The notes beneath the pieces are model-generated. The model did not search any database and was not told where the DNA came from. It saw nothing but the letters and a program-made list of their open reading frames with translations. The position numbers and the translations under genes are program-made. 64,000 nt of DNA, from the NCBI GenBank assembly GCA_029547805.1, contig JAKPOP010000010.1:824894-888893 (forward strand), in the 5' to 3' direction. Shown here piece by piece: positions 43,845 to 52,594 of this stretch (positions are counted from its first letter, which is position 1; every line of letters starts with the position of its first letter). This DNA is from Deltaproteobacteria bacterium. GTDB taxonomy: Bacteria > Myxococcota_A > UBA9042 > DTJE01.

Positions 43845-44880
43845 ATGAACCGACTTCACCGAATCCTGGGACTCGGAGTCCTGGGACTCACGGCCTGCCT
43901 CCAGGGAACCGAGGGAGATCAGGGGACCTTCGTCTTCTACGACCAGACGCCTCGGCCGGAACAGGCCTGGCCCGCAGACTTCGACCGGCCGGTGGACCGG
44001 CCCCTGGCCGTGGGGGCCCTGCTTCCCCTGCGAGTCACCTGGAACGGCTACGAGTTCGCCCCTGCGGAGGTGCTCACGGACCCCCCGGAGGTGCTGGAAC
44101 TGGTGTCGATCACCGACAACGGCTGCCTCCTGCGGGGCCTGTCCCCGGGAGAGGCCACCGTGACGGTCCGGTCCTCCACGGGACGGGAGGACCGCCTCTC
44201 GATCGCGGTCCGGAGGGCCGACGGAGACCGGGTCCGGCTGCGCCCGCTGGAACACCTATCCGCTGCCTGGGGCGTATTTCCAGGACGGCCTCGCGATCCT
44301 GGTCGGGGCCACCTCCCACCTCTTCGGGGAGATGACCGCGGGGGACCAGGTCCTGACGGGATACGGAGCCCATCGCTTCCTGACCCTTCCCGACGAGGAT
44401 GCGGACCCGGCCATCGAGGGGACGCCCCGGGAGGGGTCGGACTTCCTGGACCTCAAGGCCCGGAAGGTCGGCTACACCCACTTCTCCTTCGGCCACTCGG
44501 AGGAGGTTCTGGTTCGAGGCGTGACCGAGGCGGAGATCCAGGGAGCGAGCCTCCTGGAGGCCTGGAAGGTCCAGGGCGGGTCCTCCTGGGTCTGCCAGGT
44601 CGGGGACCTCCTCTTCCCCTCGGTGCTGCCCCTCGATGACGAGGGGCGCCTCGTGACCGGGACCAGCGCGGACCCGGGACCGGTGCTGGAGATCGACCCG
44701 GACTCCCAGGGCCTGATCGAGGACCAGACCCCCGGGGACCTCTCCCAGGAGTGGAAGGAGGTGTTCCAGAATCGCACTGTCTTCCTGAAGTGCCTGGCCG
44801 AGGGGACCGCCACGGGGCAGGTCGCCTGGAGGCAGTTCCGGCTGCCCTTCACGGTCCAGGTGATGCCGAAGACCCCCTGA
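43845..44880 (+). pseudogene. Ig-like (BIG2-type) lipoprotein gene with a frameshift
   Basis: ATG 43845 follows GGAGGA and starts a lipoprotein signal ending LTAC. The N-terminal half contains a bacterial Ig-like repeat (LELVSITDNGCLLRGLSPGEATVTVRS). Near 44245-44260 the frame changes: the upstream frame ends in nonsense at 44639, while the other frame continues smoothly as NTYPLPGAYFQDGLAILVGATSH and runs to TGA 44878-44880, ending in a beta-rich segment. The span is 1036 bases, one more than a multiple of three, so a single extra base would explain it. Either a young pseudogene or a base-call error. Repaired, the product would be about 344 residues, surface-exposed, with unknown function. 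Confidence 0.65.
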
Positions 44881-44938
44881 CCCCCGCCACCGGGTCGGTG
44901 GCCTCGAGGCCCCGCCGGGACCGCCAGACCGGGGCTCC

Positions 44939-45685
44939 TCAAGTCTTCTTGATCTGGTTCTTGACCGCCTCGATCTGGGCCCGAATCACCTCCGGGTCCC
45001 CCAGGTAGTCGTGGCGGATCGGCCGCAGGTCGTCGTCCAGCTCGTAGAGCAGCGGGATGCCCGTGGGGATGTTCAGTTCCACGATGTCCTGGTCCGAGAC
45101 CCCGTCCAGGTACTTGACCAGGGCCCGGAGGCTGTTGCCGTGGGCGACGATCAGGACCCGTTCGCCGGCCCGGATCCGCGGAGCCAGTTCCTCGTGCCAG
45201 AGGGGCAGGAAGCGGGCCACCGTATCCTTCAGGCACTCGCTGGCTGGGACCTCCTCGGGTCTCAGGTCCCGGTAGCGGGGGTCGAAGCGGGGATGTCGCG
45301 GGTCGTCCAGGGCCAGGGGCGGCGGCGGCACGTCGTAGGAACGACGCCAGATCTTGACCTGCTGCTCCCCGTGCTTCTCGACCATCTCGATCTTGTTGAG
45401 CCCCTGGAGGGCCCCGTAGTGCCGCTCGTTGAGGCGCCAGCGCCGATGGACGGGGATCCACATGCGGTCCATCTCGTCCAGCACCCACCAGAGGGTCCGG
45501 ATGGCCCGCTTGAGGACCGAGGTGTAGGCCACGTCGAAGTCGAAGCCCAGGTCCCGGAGGGTCTGGCCGCTTCGCCGGGCCTCCTCGACCCCCTTTGGGG
45601 AGAGGTCGATGTCGGTCCACCCCGTGAACCGATTCTCCTGGTTCCACAGGCTCTCGCCATGCCGCAACAGGACCAGCCGATGCAT
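44939..45685 (-). CDS. gpmA: 2,3-bisphosphoglycerate-dependent phosphoglycerate mutase
   Basis: A 248-residue cytoplasmic glycolytic enzyme interconverting 3- and 2-phosphoglycerate through a phosphohistidine. The motif [17 protein letters not shown] gives the catalytic His9 and surrounding phosphate-binding residues; [13 protein letters not shown] is the second signature; [13 protein letters not shown] carries the second His. The length is that of the dimeric bacterial type. ATG 45685 follows AGGAGG with good spacing; a GTG one codon upstream is too close to it. It is monocistronic, with its end facing the frameshifted lipoprotein gene. Confidence 0.97.
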   Translation of the reverse strand: MHRLVLLRHGESLWNQENRFTGWTDIDLSPKGVEEARRSGQTLRDLGFDFDVAYTSVLKRAIRTLWWVLDEMDRMWIPVHRRWRLNERHYGALQGLNKIEMVEKHGEQQVKIWRRSYDVPPPPLALDDPRHPRFDPRYRDLRPEEVPASECLKDTVARFLPLWHEELAPRIRAGERVLIVAHGNSLRALVKYLDGVSDQDIVELNIPTGIPLLYELDDDLRPIRHDYLGDPEVIRAQIEAVKNQIKKT

Positions 45686-45734
45686 CACTCGCCTCCTTCT
45701 GCCGATTCAGCCCCCCGGAGGGGCGCAGCGGAGT

Positions 45735-47513
45735 CTAGCCGGAGGGGGGATCGTTCTCAATCGGGATCTCGGGGGTCTTCCCTCGTTCGACGAGCCGGAC
45801 CACGGTGGTCGCTCCCTGCTCCTGGACCTCGAACCGGGTGCCTCCCGGGGAGCGGTAGAGACCCGGCGGCATGCCCGTCACCCGGGAGATCGCCGCGGGG
45901 CCTCGGCGGAGCAGGTCCCCATCCTCCACCGGCGGGCGCCACTCCCGCCGGAGCCGCACCTCGGCCCGAGTGGCCAGCCGGGCGACCTCCCGGTCGGCCT
46001 CCTCCCGGAACCGGGCCCAGAGGCGGCGCCGGACCTCCTTCAGGTGGGAGGGGTTCCCGTAGAGTCCCGGGGCGATCCGGTAGCGGGCCTTGCCGAAGAG
46101 GCGTTCCAGGTGAACCTCCGAGAGGGACTCCCCCCGGGCGGGCTCGGTCTCGAGGTCCTCGGCGAGCTCCCGCCGCAGGCGCCCCTGGAAGAGGACCGCC
46201 CGGACCTGCCGGGGCGTCACCTCGACCTCCTCGAAGCGGGGCGGTTCGGGAATCCCCTGGCGCACGCTGGCCGGCAGGGGCCGATCGACCCGGGACCACC
46301 GGACCCGCACCCCGTCGGAGGAGTGGACCGCCACCGCCAGCAGGTGCCGCCGCTCGGTCACCGGCACCTCCACGAACCGCCCGGCGGACACCCGCCCGCA
46401 GGGGCGCCGATCCCCGTCGGCCAGTGCCGTCACCGCCACCGGCACGAAGTCCCGACCCGAGGGTCTCTCGGGGTCCTCCACCGTCAGCAGCAGCCCATCC
46501 CGGAGGTTCAGGTCCACGGGGGTCCGAAACCGCACCACCGGCCCATCGGGGGTCCGCCGGACCCGAAACTCCCCCACGTCGCACCCCCGGTGCCCCGGGG
46601 CCTCGGGGTCCACCAGTTCCCCCCAACGGCGGTCCCCCCGATACCAGGCGTCGGTCCGGGGCCGGGCAAAGAGCACCGAGACCTCCCGGCGGAAGTCCTC
46701 CAGCTCCTCCGGGGTCAGGCCCGGTCGGGGACGGTCCAGGGCCCGGCGCAGGGCCGCGACGACGCATCCGACCCAGGCCGGGGACTTCAGGCGGCCCTCG
46801 ACCTTCAGGGCCGCGACCCCCAGGTGGACCAGGTCCTCCAGGTGGTCCAGCAGGTCCAGGTCCTTCATGCTGAAGGGATGTCCCACGTCCCGGCCCCGGG
46901 CATCCCGATAGGGGAGCCGACAGGCCTGGCTGCAGGCCCCGTAGTTGCCCGATCGCCCCGAGGTGGCCTCCCCCAGCAGGCACTGCCCCGAGACCCCGAA
47001 GCACATCGCCCCGAAGACGAAGACCTCCAGTTCCAGGTCCGGCAGGGCCTCGCGGATGCGCCGGATGTCCTCCCGGGAGCACTCCCGGGCCAGGATCACC
47101 CGGGAGCACCCGGCCTCCTGGGCCCGGCGGGCCGTCTCCACGGACCGGACCCCCGCCTGGGTGCTGGCATGGACCGCCAGATCCGGGAACTCCTGCCGGC
47201 AGAGGCGCGCCAGGGCGAGGTCCCGGACGATCACCCCGTCCACGCCGGCAAGGTGGCAGGCCGCCAGGACTCGGCAGGCCTCCCCCAGGGCCTCTTCCCG
47301 GAGGGGAACGTTGAGCGTCACGTAGAGCCTCGCCCCGGCCTCGTGGCAGGTCCGGGCCACGGCCGGCAGCACCGTGGGGGCCAGGTTCCGGGCCCGGACC
47401 CGGGCGTTGAGGCTCCCCACGCCGGCATAGATCGCATCGGCCCCCCGGGTCAGGGCCACCTCGATCGCCTCGAGGCTTCCCCCTGGCGCCAGCACCTCCG
47501 GCCGACCCTCCAT
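45735..47513 (-). CDS. U32 family protein (RlhA/TrhP-like RNA hydroxylation enzyme)
   Basis: A 592-residue member of peptidase family U32, now known mainly as Fe-S/prephenate-linked RNA hydroxylases (RlhA for 23S rRNA, TrhP for tRNA uridine). The open frame extends much further upstream, but ATG 47513 follows GGGAGGGG and gives the standard PEVLAPGGSLEAIEVALTRGADAIYAG start. The signature LEVFVFGAMC-----GQCLLG (162-181) and GACSQACRLPY (192-202) supply C171, C178, C194 and C198, with C250 as a further candidate ligand. The C-terminal 300 residues form the extra domain of long RlhA-type members. Whether the RNA target is rRNA or tRNA is undetermined. It diverges from an S1-domain gene. Confidence 0.88.
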   Translation of the reverse strand: MEGRPEVLAPGGSLEAIEVALTRGADAIYAGVGSLNARVRARNLAPTVLPAVARTCHEAGARLYVTLNVPLREEALGEACRVLAACHLAGVDGVIVRDLALARLCRQEFPDLAVHASTQAGVRSVETARRAQEAGCSRVILARECSREDIRRIREALPDLELEVFVFGAMCFGVSGQCLLGEATSGRSGNYGACSQACRLPYRDARGRDVGHPFSMKDLDLLDHLEDLVHLGVAALKVEGRLKSPAWVGCVVAALRRALDRPRPGLTPEELEDFRREVSVLFARPRTDAWYRGDRRWGELVDPEAPGHRGCDVGEFRVRRTPDGPVVRFRTPVDLNLRDGLLLTVEDPERPSGRDFVPVAVTALADGDRRPCGRVSAGRFVEVPVTERRHLLAVAVHSSDGVRVRWSRVDRPLPASVRQGIPEPPRFEEVEVTPRQVRAVLFQGRLRRELAEDLETEPARGESLSEVHLERLFGKARYRIAPGLYGNPSHLKEVRRRLWARFREEADREVARLATRAEVRLRREWRPPVEDGDLLRRGPAAISRVTGMPPGLYRSPGGTRFEVQEQGATTVVRLVERGKTPEIPIENDPPSG

Positions 47514-47531
47514 CTCGCCCCTCCCGGCGCC

Positions 47532-47560
47532 ATTCTGCGCAAAGGCCCGGCGGCCGACAA
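47532..47560 (-). promoter_or_regulatory. Possible promoter of the U32 gene
   Basis: Minus-strand reading: TTGTCG (47555-47560), 17-bp spacer, CAGAAT (47532-47537), just upstream of ATG 47513. The leader would be very short. Confidence 0.35.
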
Positions 47561-47644
47561 GGGCACCGGCAGGACCCGCCTGGTCCGGCCTCGGATCGTC
47601 CTGCCCGGGGCAGGCGCCACCGGCATCCCCCGTGGGCCCGGCCG

Positions 47645-47672
47645 TTGACTTTCCCGGCCCATGACATAGCAT
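47645..47672 (+). promoter_or_regulatory. Predicted sigma-70 promoter of the S1-domain gene
   Basis: TTGACT (47645-47650), 16-bp spacer, TAGCAT (47667-47672), about 50 bp upstream of ATG 47721. The -35 matches five of six bases. Confidence 0.55.
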
Positions 47673-47720
47673 CCGCCGTCTCCAGAAGGCCCCCCGGGAC
47701 GGATGCGGGGGAGAGGATCC

Positions 47721-48947
47721 ATGGACGAACCGAACCGAGAGACGGACGAGGACTTTGCCGCGCTGCTGGAGGGTCACCTCCCCGGCGCCTTCCGCCCCCT
47801 TGCCCCGGGGGACACCGTCCAGGGCCGCATCGTCGAGGTCAGTCGATCCGCGATCCTGGTTGACGTGGGCCAGCGATCCGAGGGGGCCCTGGACCTGACC
47901 GAGTTCCGCCCGGAGGAACTGGCGGCGATGCAACCGGGCCAGACCATCGAGTGCCGGGTCCTGTCGGTCTCGGCAGGAGGCATCCGGCTGACTCGGGGGC
48001 TGAAGGCCCGGGACCTGGACCTCCAGGCCCTCCGGGAGGCGGCCCGGACGGGCCTTCCCGTCGAGGGGCGCGTGGAGGGAACCAACGCCGGGGGATTCAC
48101 GGTGACCCTCTCGGGATCGACCCGGGGTTTCGTCCCGAGGAGCCAGATGGACCTGGGCCTCGAGGGGCCTCAGGAGGTCGTGGGCCGGACCCTGCGATTC
48201 AAGGTCCTGGAAGTCCGGGGACGGGACGTCGTGTTGTCCCACCGGGCCCTCGTGCAGGAGGAGCAGGCGGAGCAGCGGCAGGCGCTGCTGTCGTCCCTGG
48301 AACCGGGGCAGGTCCGGTCTGCCCGGGTGGTGCGCCACGAGTCCTTCGGGGCCTTCCTGGACCTGGGGTCGGGCCTGACGGCCCTGCTGCCCCTCTCGGA
48401 GGTCTCGTGGACCCGGGGCGCGACACTGCCCCCCGTGGGGGCCGAGGTCCAGGTGCGCCTGCTCAAGGTCGAGACCCAGGGGGATCGGCCCCGGATCAGT
48501 GCCTCCCTGCGCCAGGCGGGGCCCGATCCCTGGAGCACCCTGGGGGAGGTCCTGGTGGCGGGCGGCACCGTGACCGGCACCGTGACCCGCCTCTCGACCT
48601 ACGGGGCCTTCGTCTCCATCGCCGAGGGCATCGAGGGCCTGCTGCACGTCAGCGAGATCACCTCCGCACGGCGCCTCCGGTCCCCCTCGGAGGTCCTCCA
48701 GGTGGGCCAGTCGGTCACCGTGCAGGTCCTCTCGGTGGACCCGGTGGCCCGGAAGGTCTCCCTGTCCCTGAAGGCCCTGGAGCCCCGGGAGGAGGCCGTG
48801 GCCCCGGAGGCCGAGGCCCGGTTGCGGGTCGAGGAGGGGGCGTCCCCGGACCAGGGGCGCCGGTGGAGCCCTGCGGCACCGACCCCCACCCCGACGGCCT
48901 TCGAGGAGGCCCTCCGGCGGGCCCTCGGCCGCAAGCGGACGTCCTGA
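47721..48947 (+). CDS. S1 RNA-binding repeat protein (ribosomal protein S1-like)
   Basis: A 408-residue cytoplasmic RNA-binding protein with four S1 OB-fold repeats: GDTVQGRIVEVSRSAILVDVG (about 29-95), GLPVEGRVEGTNAGGFTVTLSG (about 113-180), VRSARVVRHESFGAFLDLG (about 200-268), and GGTVTGTVTRLSTYGAFVSI (about 285-355). The last is the best match to canonical S1 and carries GIEGLLHVSEI. With four repeats it is shorter than E. coli S1 (six) and resembles the short S1 proteins of other phyla. ATG 47721 follows GAGAGGA. It may be a second S1 or a regulator. The divergent U32 gene suggests shared RNA-related work. Confidence 0.9.
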   Translation: MDEPNRETDEDFAALLEGHLPGAFRPLAPGDTVQGRIVEVSRSAILVDVGQRSEGALDLTEFRPEELAAMQPGQTIECRVLSVSAGGIRLTRGLKARDLDLQALREAARTGLPVEGRVEGTNAGGFTVTLSGSTRGFVPRSQMDLGLEGPQEVVGRTLRFKVLEVRGRDVVLSHRALVQEEQAEQRQALLSSLEPGQVRSARVVRHESFGAFLDLGSGLTALLPLSEVSWTRGATLPPVGAEVQVRLLKVETQGDRPRISASLRQAGPDPWSTLGEVLVAGGTVTGTVTRLSTYGAFVSIAEGIEGLLHVSEITSARRLRSPSEVLQVGQSVTVQVLSVDPVARKVSLSLKALEPREEAVAPEAEARLRVEEGASPDQGRRWSPAAPTPTPTAFEEALRRALGRKRTS

Positions 48948-49017
48948 TCCCCAAGTCTGCCAGGACCATCGGGGACCGCCAGCCAGTACCGGGAGGCCTC
49001 TTGGGCCGCCCGAGGCC

Positions 49018-51414
49018 ATGACGATCCGGCCGGATTTGGCTATCCTCCCCGACGGACCCGCGACCGGAGCCTGGCCGGTGGAACGCCCCCCATTGGAAGA
49101 CCTGCTGGAACGGGTCCGGCAGGAGTCCGAGGGTCTGGAACCTCTCCCGCCGTTCCGCCTGCTGTCCTTCGAGACGACAGACCGGTGTCACCTCGTCCTG
49201 GCCCTGCCCAACGGGGAGACGGCCCTCTGGATCGCCCGGGCATGGGCTCCCGGGGGGGCCTTCTGGAGAGGCCGCCTGCTGGCCGTCGGCCATCCCCGGG
49301 AGGCTGGCTCCCCGGACCGCGTCGCCTTCCTCCGGCTTTTCTGTGCCCGCCTCGCCCGCATCGAGAACCTCCTGCCCGAGGACTTCCTGGCCGCCCTGGG
49401 ACGCCCTGGGGATGGTGCGCCGGAGGCCCGAGATCCGGTCGGGATGAACCGCGCGGACGAGACGGAACCGGGCCCCTTCCCGGAGACGCCCCCTCCGTCG
49501 GCACCCGAATCCCTGCCGCGCCTGCTGGCCCCCCTTTCGTCGCCGGCCCATGCCGAGGCCCTGGCCCGGGCCGGCGCGGACGCCTTCTACGCCGGTCTCC
49601 TGATGGGGGACCTGCGAAATCGCCTGCCGGGCTGGTCCGACGAGTCCACCCGCAACCCCCCGAAGGCCAACCTCTCGCCGGACCGTCTGGCGACGACCGT
49701 GGACCTCTGCCACCGCCTGGGACGCCCCCTCTTCCTGGCCCTGAACCGTCCCTACCCCCCGTCGGCCCTGCCGACGGTGCTCCGGGAGATCGACCGGATC
49801 GTCGAGGCGGGGGCCGATGGCCTGGTCCTGGCCGACTGGGCCCTGGCCCTCGAGGTTCGGCGTCGATGGCCCGACCTCACCCGGATCGCCAGCACGGTGC
49901 TGGGCATCCACCATCCCGACGGCCTTCGGCTGGCCCAGGAGGCCGGCTTCCACCGGGTGGTCCTCCCCCGACCCCTCACGATTCGGGAGATCCGGGCCCT
50001 GGCCCGGCAGTCCCCCGTGGACCTGGAGGTCTTCGTCGCACGGGAGCGCTGCCGCTTCCAGAATGCGACCTGCCACCTGGAACACTGCCCCCCCCGGCGA
50101 CCCGGCGATGGGCGACTGGAGTTCGAGCAGGACGTCTGGTGCATCCGATCCCTGGAATCCGACGACGGCCCCTGGCAGGTGGACCTGGGGTCCGAGACCC
50201 TGGAATCCTGCGGCCTCTGTGCAGTGGCGGCCCTCCGGGACCTCCCCCGGATCCGGTCCTTCAAGATCGTCGGCAGGGGATTGCCGCTGCCCCTGGTGCT
50301 GCCCTTCGTCCAGCTGGCGCGGAAGGTCCTGGACCAGGACCTCCGGGACCCGAAGGAGGTCCGCCGGGAGGTCCGGATGGACGGCCGCATCACCTGCAGC
50401 CGATCGTCGTGCTACTTCCCGGACCCCCTGCCAGCATCGCCGGGTCGGCGGGCCCCGAACAGCCGCCCCCCCGCGGGCTCCTGGACCCCGGTTCCGGAGA
50501 CCCCCGCCGGTCCGATTCCCCGGTGGGCACTGTTGCCCTTCGGGACCGTGGCCCTGCCGCCGGGGGAGGGCCTCGAGGGCGTGTTGCTGGGCCACGAGAC
50601 CTGCGTCCACCTGCTGCCGACCCCGGCCACGGCCCGCCGCCTGGGGCATCAGGCCATCGCGGCCGGCCTGGGTCTGGGCCTCGTGCTGCCTCCGCTGTTC
50701 GGGTCCCAGGAAGCCCGCCGGGGCCTGGCCCTGGCCGAGGCCCTGCTGGCGCTGCATCCAGGCACCGAGGTGACGGCCAACGACGTCGGAACCCTGGCGG
50801 CCCTCCGAACGCATCTCGGGGAGACGTTCCCGGTGGCCCTGGGACGACTCCTGGTGCCCCAACGAAACGACCCGCGCCTGGCCCGCTTTCCCAAAGACCA
50901 TCCGGCCCGAGGCGTCCTGTCGGAACCACCGCTCCCGCACCTGGAGGCCCTCGTCCAGCGCTTTGGGGCCTGCCGGGTCGAGGTCTCCATCCCCCTTCGC
51001 TGGCCCGATCCGCCGCTTCCGTGGCCCCTGGGAGTCCACCTGGGCCCATCGCTGCTCTCGGTGGCCCGGTCCTGTCCGACCTTCAACGAACCCCTGGAGG
51101 GGCCTGGAAGCGGGCGCCCCTTCGGGATTCCCGCTGCCTGTCCCCGACCCTGCCTGGGGCGCTCACGAAGACTCCGGGACCGGGACGGAGGGGAGTCCTT
51201 TCGGGTCCAGGAGAACAACGTCCTTGTCGACCTGCCGCTTCCCGAGGGCTCCCTGCCGACATCGATGACCCGCTGGATCCTGCATCACGTCCCGGCCTCT
51301 TTTCCCGAGGCTTCCACGACTCCTCGCCCGCGACCGCAACCAACTGAAAGTGGCCCAGGATCGGAAGGGAAGTCGTCCCTCCGTGCTGGAACAGGCTATC
51401 CTGCACGCCGGTGA
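49018..51414 (+). CDS. Large U32-family protein with two U32-like barrels
   Basis: A 798-residue protein. After about 160 residues of unrecognised N-terminal domain, a U32-type barrel runs from LLAPLSSPAHAEALARAGADAFYAG through VDLEVFVARERCRFQNATCHLEHC and SCGLCAVAAL, whose cysteines could bind a 4Fe-4S cluster. A second region, from about residue 500, resembles another U32/UbiV-like barrel: TVALPPGE--EGVLLGHETCVHL, GTEVTANDVGTLAALR, and Cys pairs near IPAACPRPC. Two barrels in one chain recall a fused UbiU/UbiV pair, but this is by eye. GTG 49078 after GGAG is an alternative start because a TATCCT -10-like box lies at 49041-49046. proB follows by 16 bp. Confidence 0.7.
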   Translation: MTIRPDLAILPDGPATGAWPVERPPLEDLLERVRQESEGLEPLPPFRLLSFETTDRCHLVLALPNGETALWIARAWAPGGAFWRGRLLAVGHPREAGSPDRVAFLRLFCARLARIENLLPEDFLAALGRPGDGAPEARDPVGMNRADETEPGPFPETPPPSAPESLPRLLAPLSSPAHAEALARAGADAFYAGLLMGDLRNRLPGWSDESTRNPPKANLSPDRLATTVDLCHRLGRPLFLALNRPYPPSALPTVLREIDRIVEAGADGLVLADWALALEVRRRWPDLTRIASTVLGIHHPDGLRLAQEAGFHRVVLPRPLTIREIRALARQSPVDLEVFVARERCRFQNATCHLEHCPPRRPGDGRLEFEQDVWCIRSLESDDGPWQVDLGSETLESCGLCAVAALRDLPRIRSFKIVGRGLPLPLVLPFVQLARKVLDQDLRDPKEVRREVRMDGRITCSRSSCYFPDPLPASPGRRAPNSRPPAGSWTPVPETPAGPIPRWALLPFGTVALPPGEGLEGVLLGHETCVHLLPTPATARRLGHQAIAAGLGLGLVLPPLFGSQEARRGLALAEALLALHPGTEVTANDVGTLAALRTHLGETFPVALGRLLVPQRNDPRLARFPKDHPARGVLSEPPLPHLEALVQRFGACRVEVSIPLRWPDPPLPWPLGVHLGPSLLSVARSCPTFNEPLEGPGSGRPFGIPAACPRPCLGRSRRLRDRDGGESFRVQENNVLVDLPLPEGSLPTSMTRWILHHVPASFPEASTTPRPRPQPTESGPGSEGKSSLRAGTGYPARR

Positions 51415-51430
51415 CGGCACGGAGAGGGCA

Positions 51431-52594
51431 GTGGGGGATTCCTGGCACCGGGAGCGCGGCAAGCGGCCCCGAGTCGTGGTGAAACTGGGATCGGCGGTGC
51501 TGACGCATCCCCGGCGAGGGCTCCGGGAGGAGGTCATCGGGGAGACCGCCGAACAACTGGCGAACCTCGGAGCCGGGCGGGTCCGGGACGTCATCGTGGT
51601 CTCCTCGGGGGCCATCGCGGCGGGGCGCAAGGCCCTGGGCCTGACCGGGACCCTGTCCCTCTCCCGGAAGCAGGCGGCGGCGGCGGCGGGACAGCCCCTG
51701 TTGATGGAGGCCTGGACCCGCTCCCTGAGCCGACGGGGTCTCCAGGCGGCCCAGGTGCTGCTGACCCACGAGGACATCGCCAGCCGGAGCCGCTATCTGG
51801 CCGCCCGGGACACCTTCGAGGCGCTGCTGGAGGCCGGGGCGGTCCCGGTGGTCAACGAGAACGACACCGTCGCGACGGCCGAGATCCGGATGGGGGACAA
51901 CGACCACCTGGCGGCCCTGGTGGCCCTGATGCTCCACGCGGACCACCTGTTCCTGCTCACGGACACCGACGGACTCTTCACGGCCGACCCCCACCGGGAC
52001 CCGACGGCCCGCAGAATTCCGATCCTCGGACCTGCGGACCTGGTGGAGGACCAACAGGCCGGTCAGTCCCACCGGGGGTCCCCGGGCAGCGGCGGCATGG
52101 CCTCGAAGATCCGCGCAGCCCGCCTGGCGGCCCGGTTCGGCATCCCGGTCACGGTGGCCCGGGGAGACCGGGAGCGGTGTCTGGAGGACCTGCTGGCAGG
52201 AAAGGACCTCGGGACCCGGGTCCTGCCCCTCAGTGATCGCCCTCCCCCAAGCCGCCAGGTCTGGATCGCCACGGCTCGGCGGCCCGTTGGCGAGATCCGG
52301 CTGGATGCCGGGGCCGTCCTGGCCCTCACGGTTCGGGGCAAGAGCCTGCTGCCGGCGGGGGTGGAGGAGGTCCGGGGAGAGTTCCGGGCCGGAGACCTGG
52401 TCCGGCTCCGGGGTCCCGGAGGGGAAGACCTGGGAGTCGGAATCACCGGGTGGGATGCCGTGAGCCTGATCGAGGGAAAAGGAACCCACCGGGACCGACG
52501 GCGGGAACTCGTGAAGGCCGGTCTGCCTCCCGAGGTGGTGCATCGGGACGACTGGTCGCCGCCGTATCCGGGGGACTCGGAGGAGGGGACATGA
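51431..52594 (+). CDS. proB: Glutamate 5-kinase
   Basis: A 387-residue cytoplasmic enzyme that phosphorylates glutamate in the first step of proline synthesis. The amino-acid-kinase domain has VVVKLGSAVL, VSSGAIAAGRKALGL, VPVVNENDTVAT with the glutamate-site residues, and FLLTDTDGLFTADP. The C-terminal 110 residues form a PUA domain (GEIRLDAGAVLAL onward). GTG 51431 lies after GGAGAGG and matches the usual length; an upstream start would overlap the U32 gene. It overlaps proA by ATGA, so the two products are made together. Feedback by proline is expected for the family. Confidence 0.96.
   Translation: MGDSWHRERGKRPRVVVKLGSAVLTHPRRGLREEVIGETAEQLANLGAGRVRDVIVVSSGAIAAGRKALGLTGTLSLSRKQAAAAAGQPLLMEAWTRSLSRRGLQAAQVLLTHEDIASRSRYLAARDTFEALLEAGAVPVVNENDTVATAEIRMGDNDHLAALVALMLHADHLFLLTDTDGLFTADPHRDPTARRIPILGPADLVEDQQAGQSHRGSPGSGGMASKIRAARLAARFGIPVTVARGDRERCLEDLLAGKDLGTRVLPLSDRPPPSRQVWIATARRPVGEIRLDAGAVLALTVRGKSLLPAGVEEVRGEFRAGDLVRLRGPGGEDLGVGITGWDAVSLIEGKGTHRDRRRELVKAGLPPEVVHRDDWSPPYPGDSEEGT

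Noticed and set aside
47514..49019. 500-codon upstream extension of the U32 frame on the minus strand
   Set aside because: It runs antisense to the S1-repeat gene, lacks homology, and the start at 47513 has a ribosome-binding site and the canonical U32 N-terminus.
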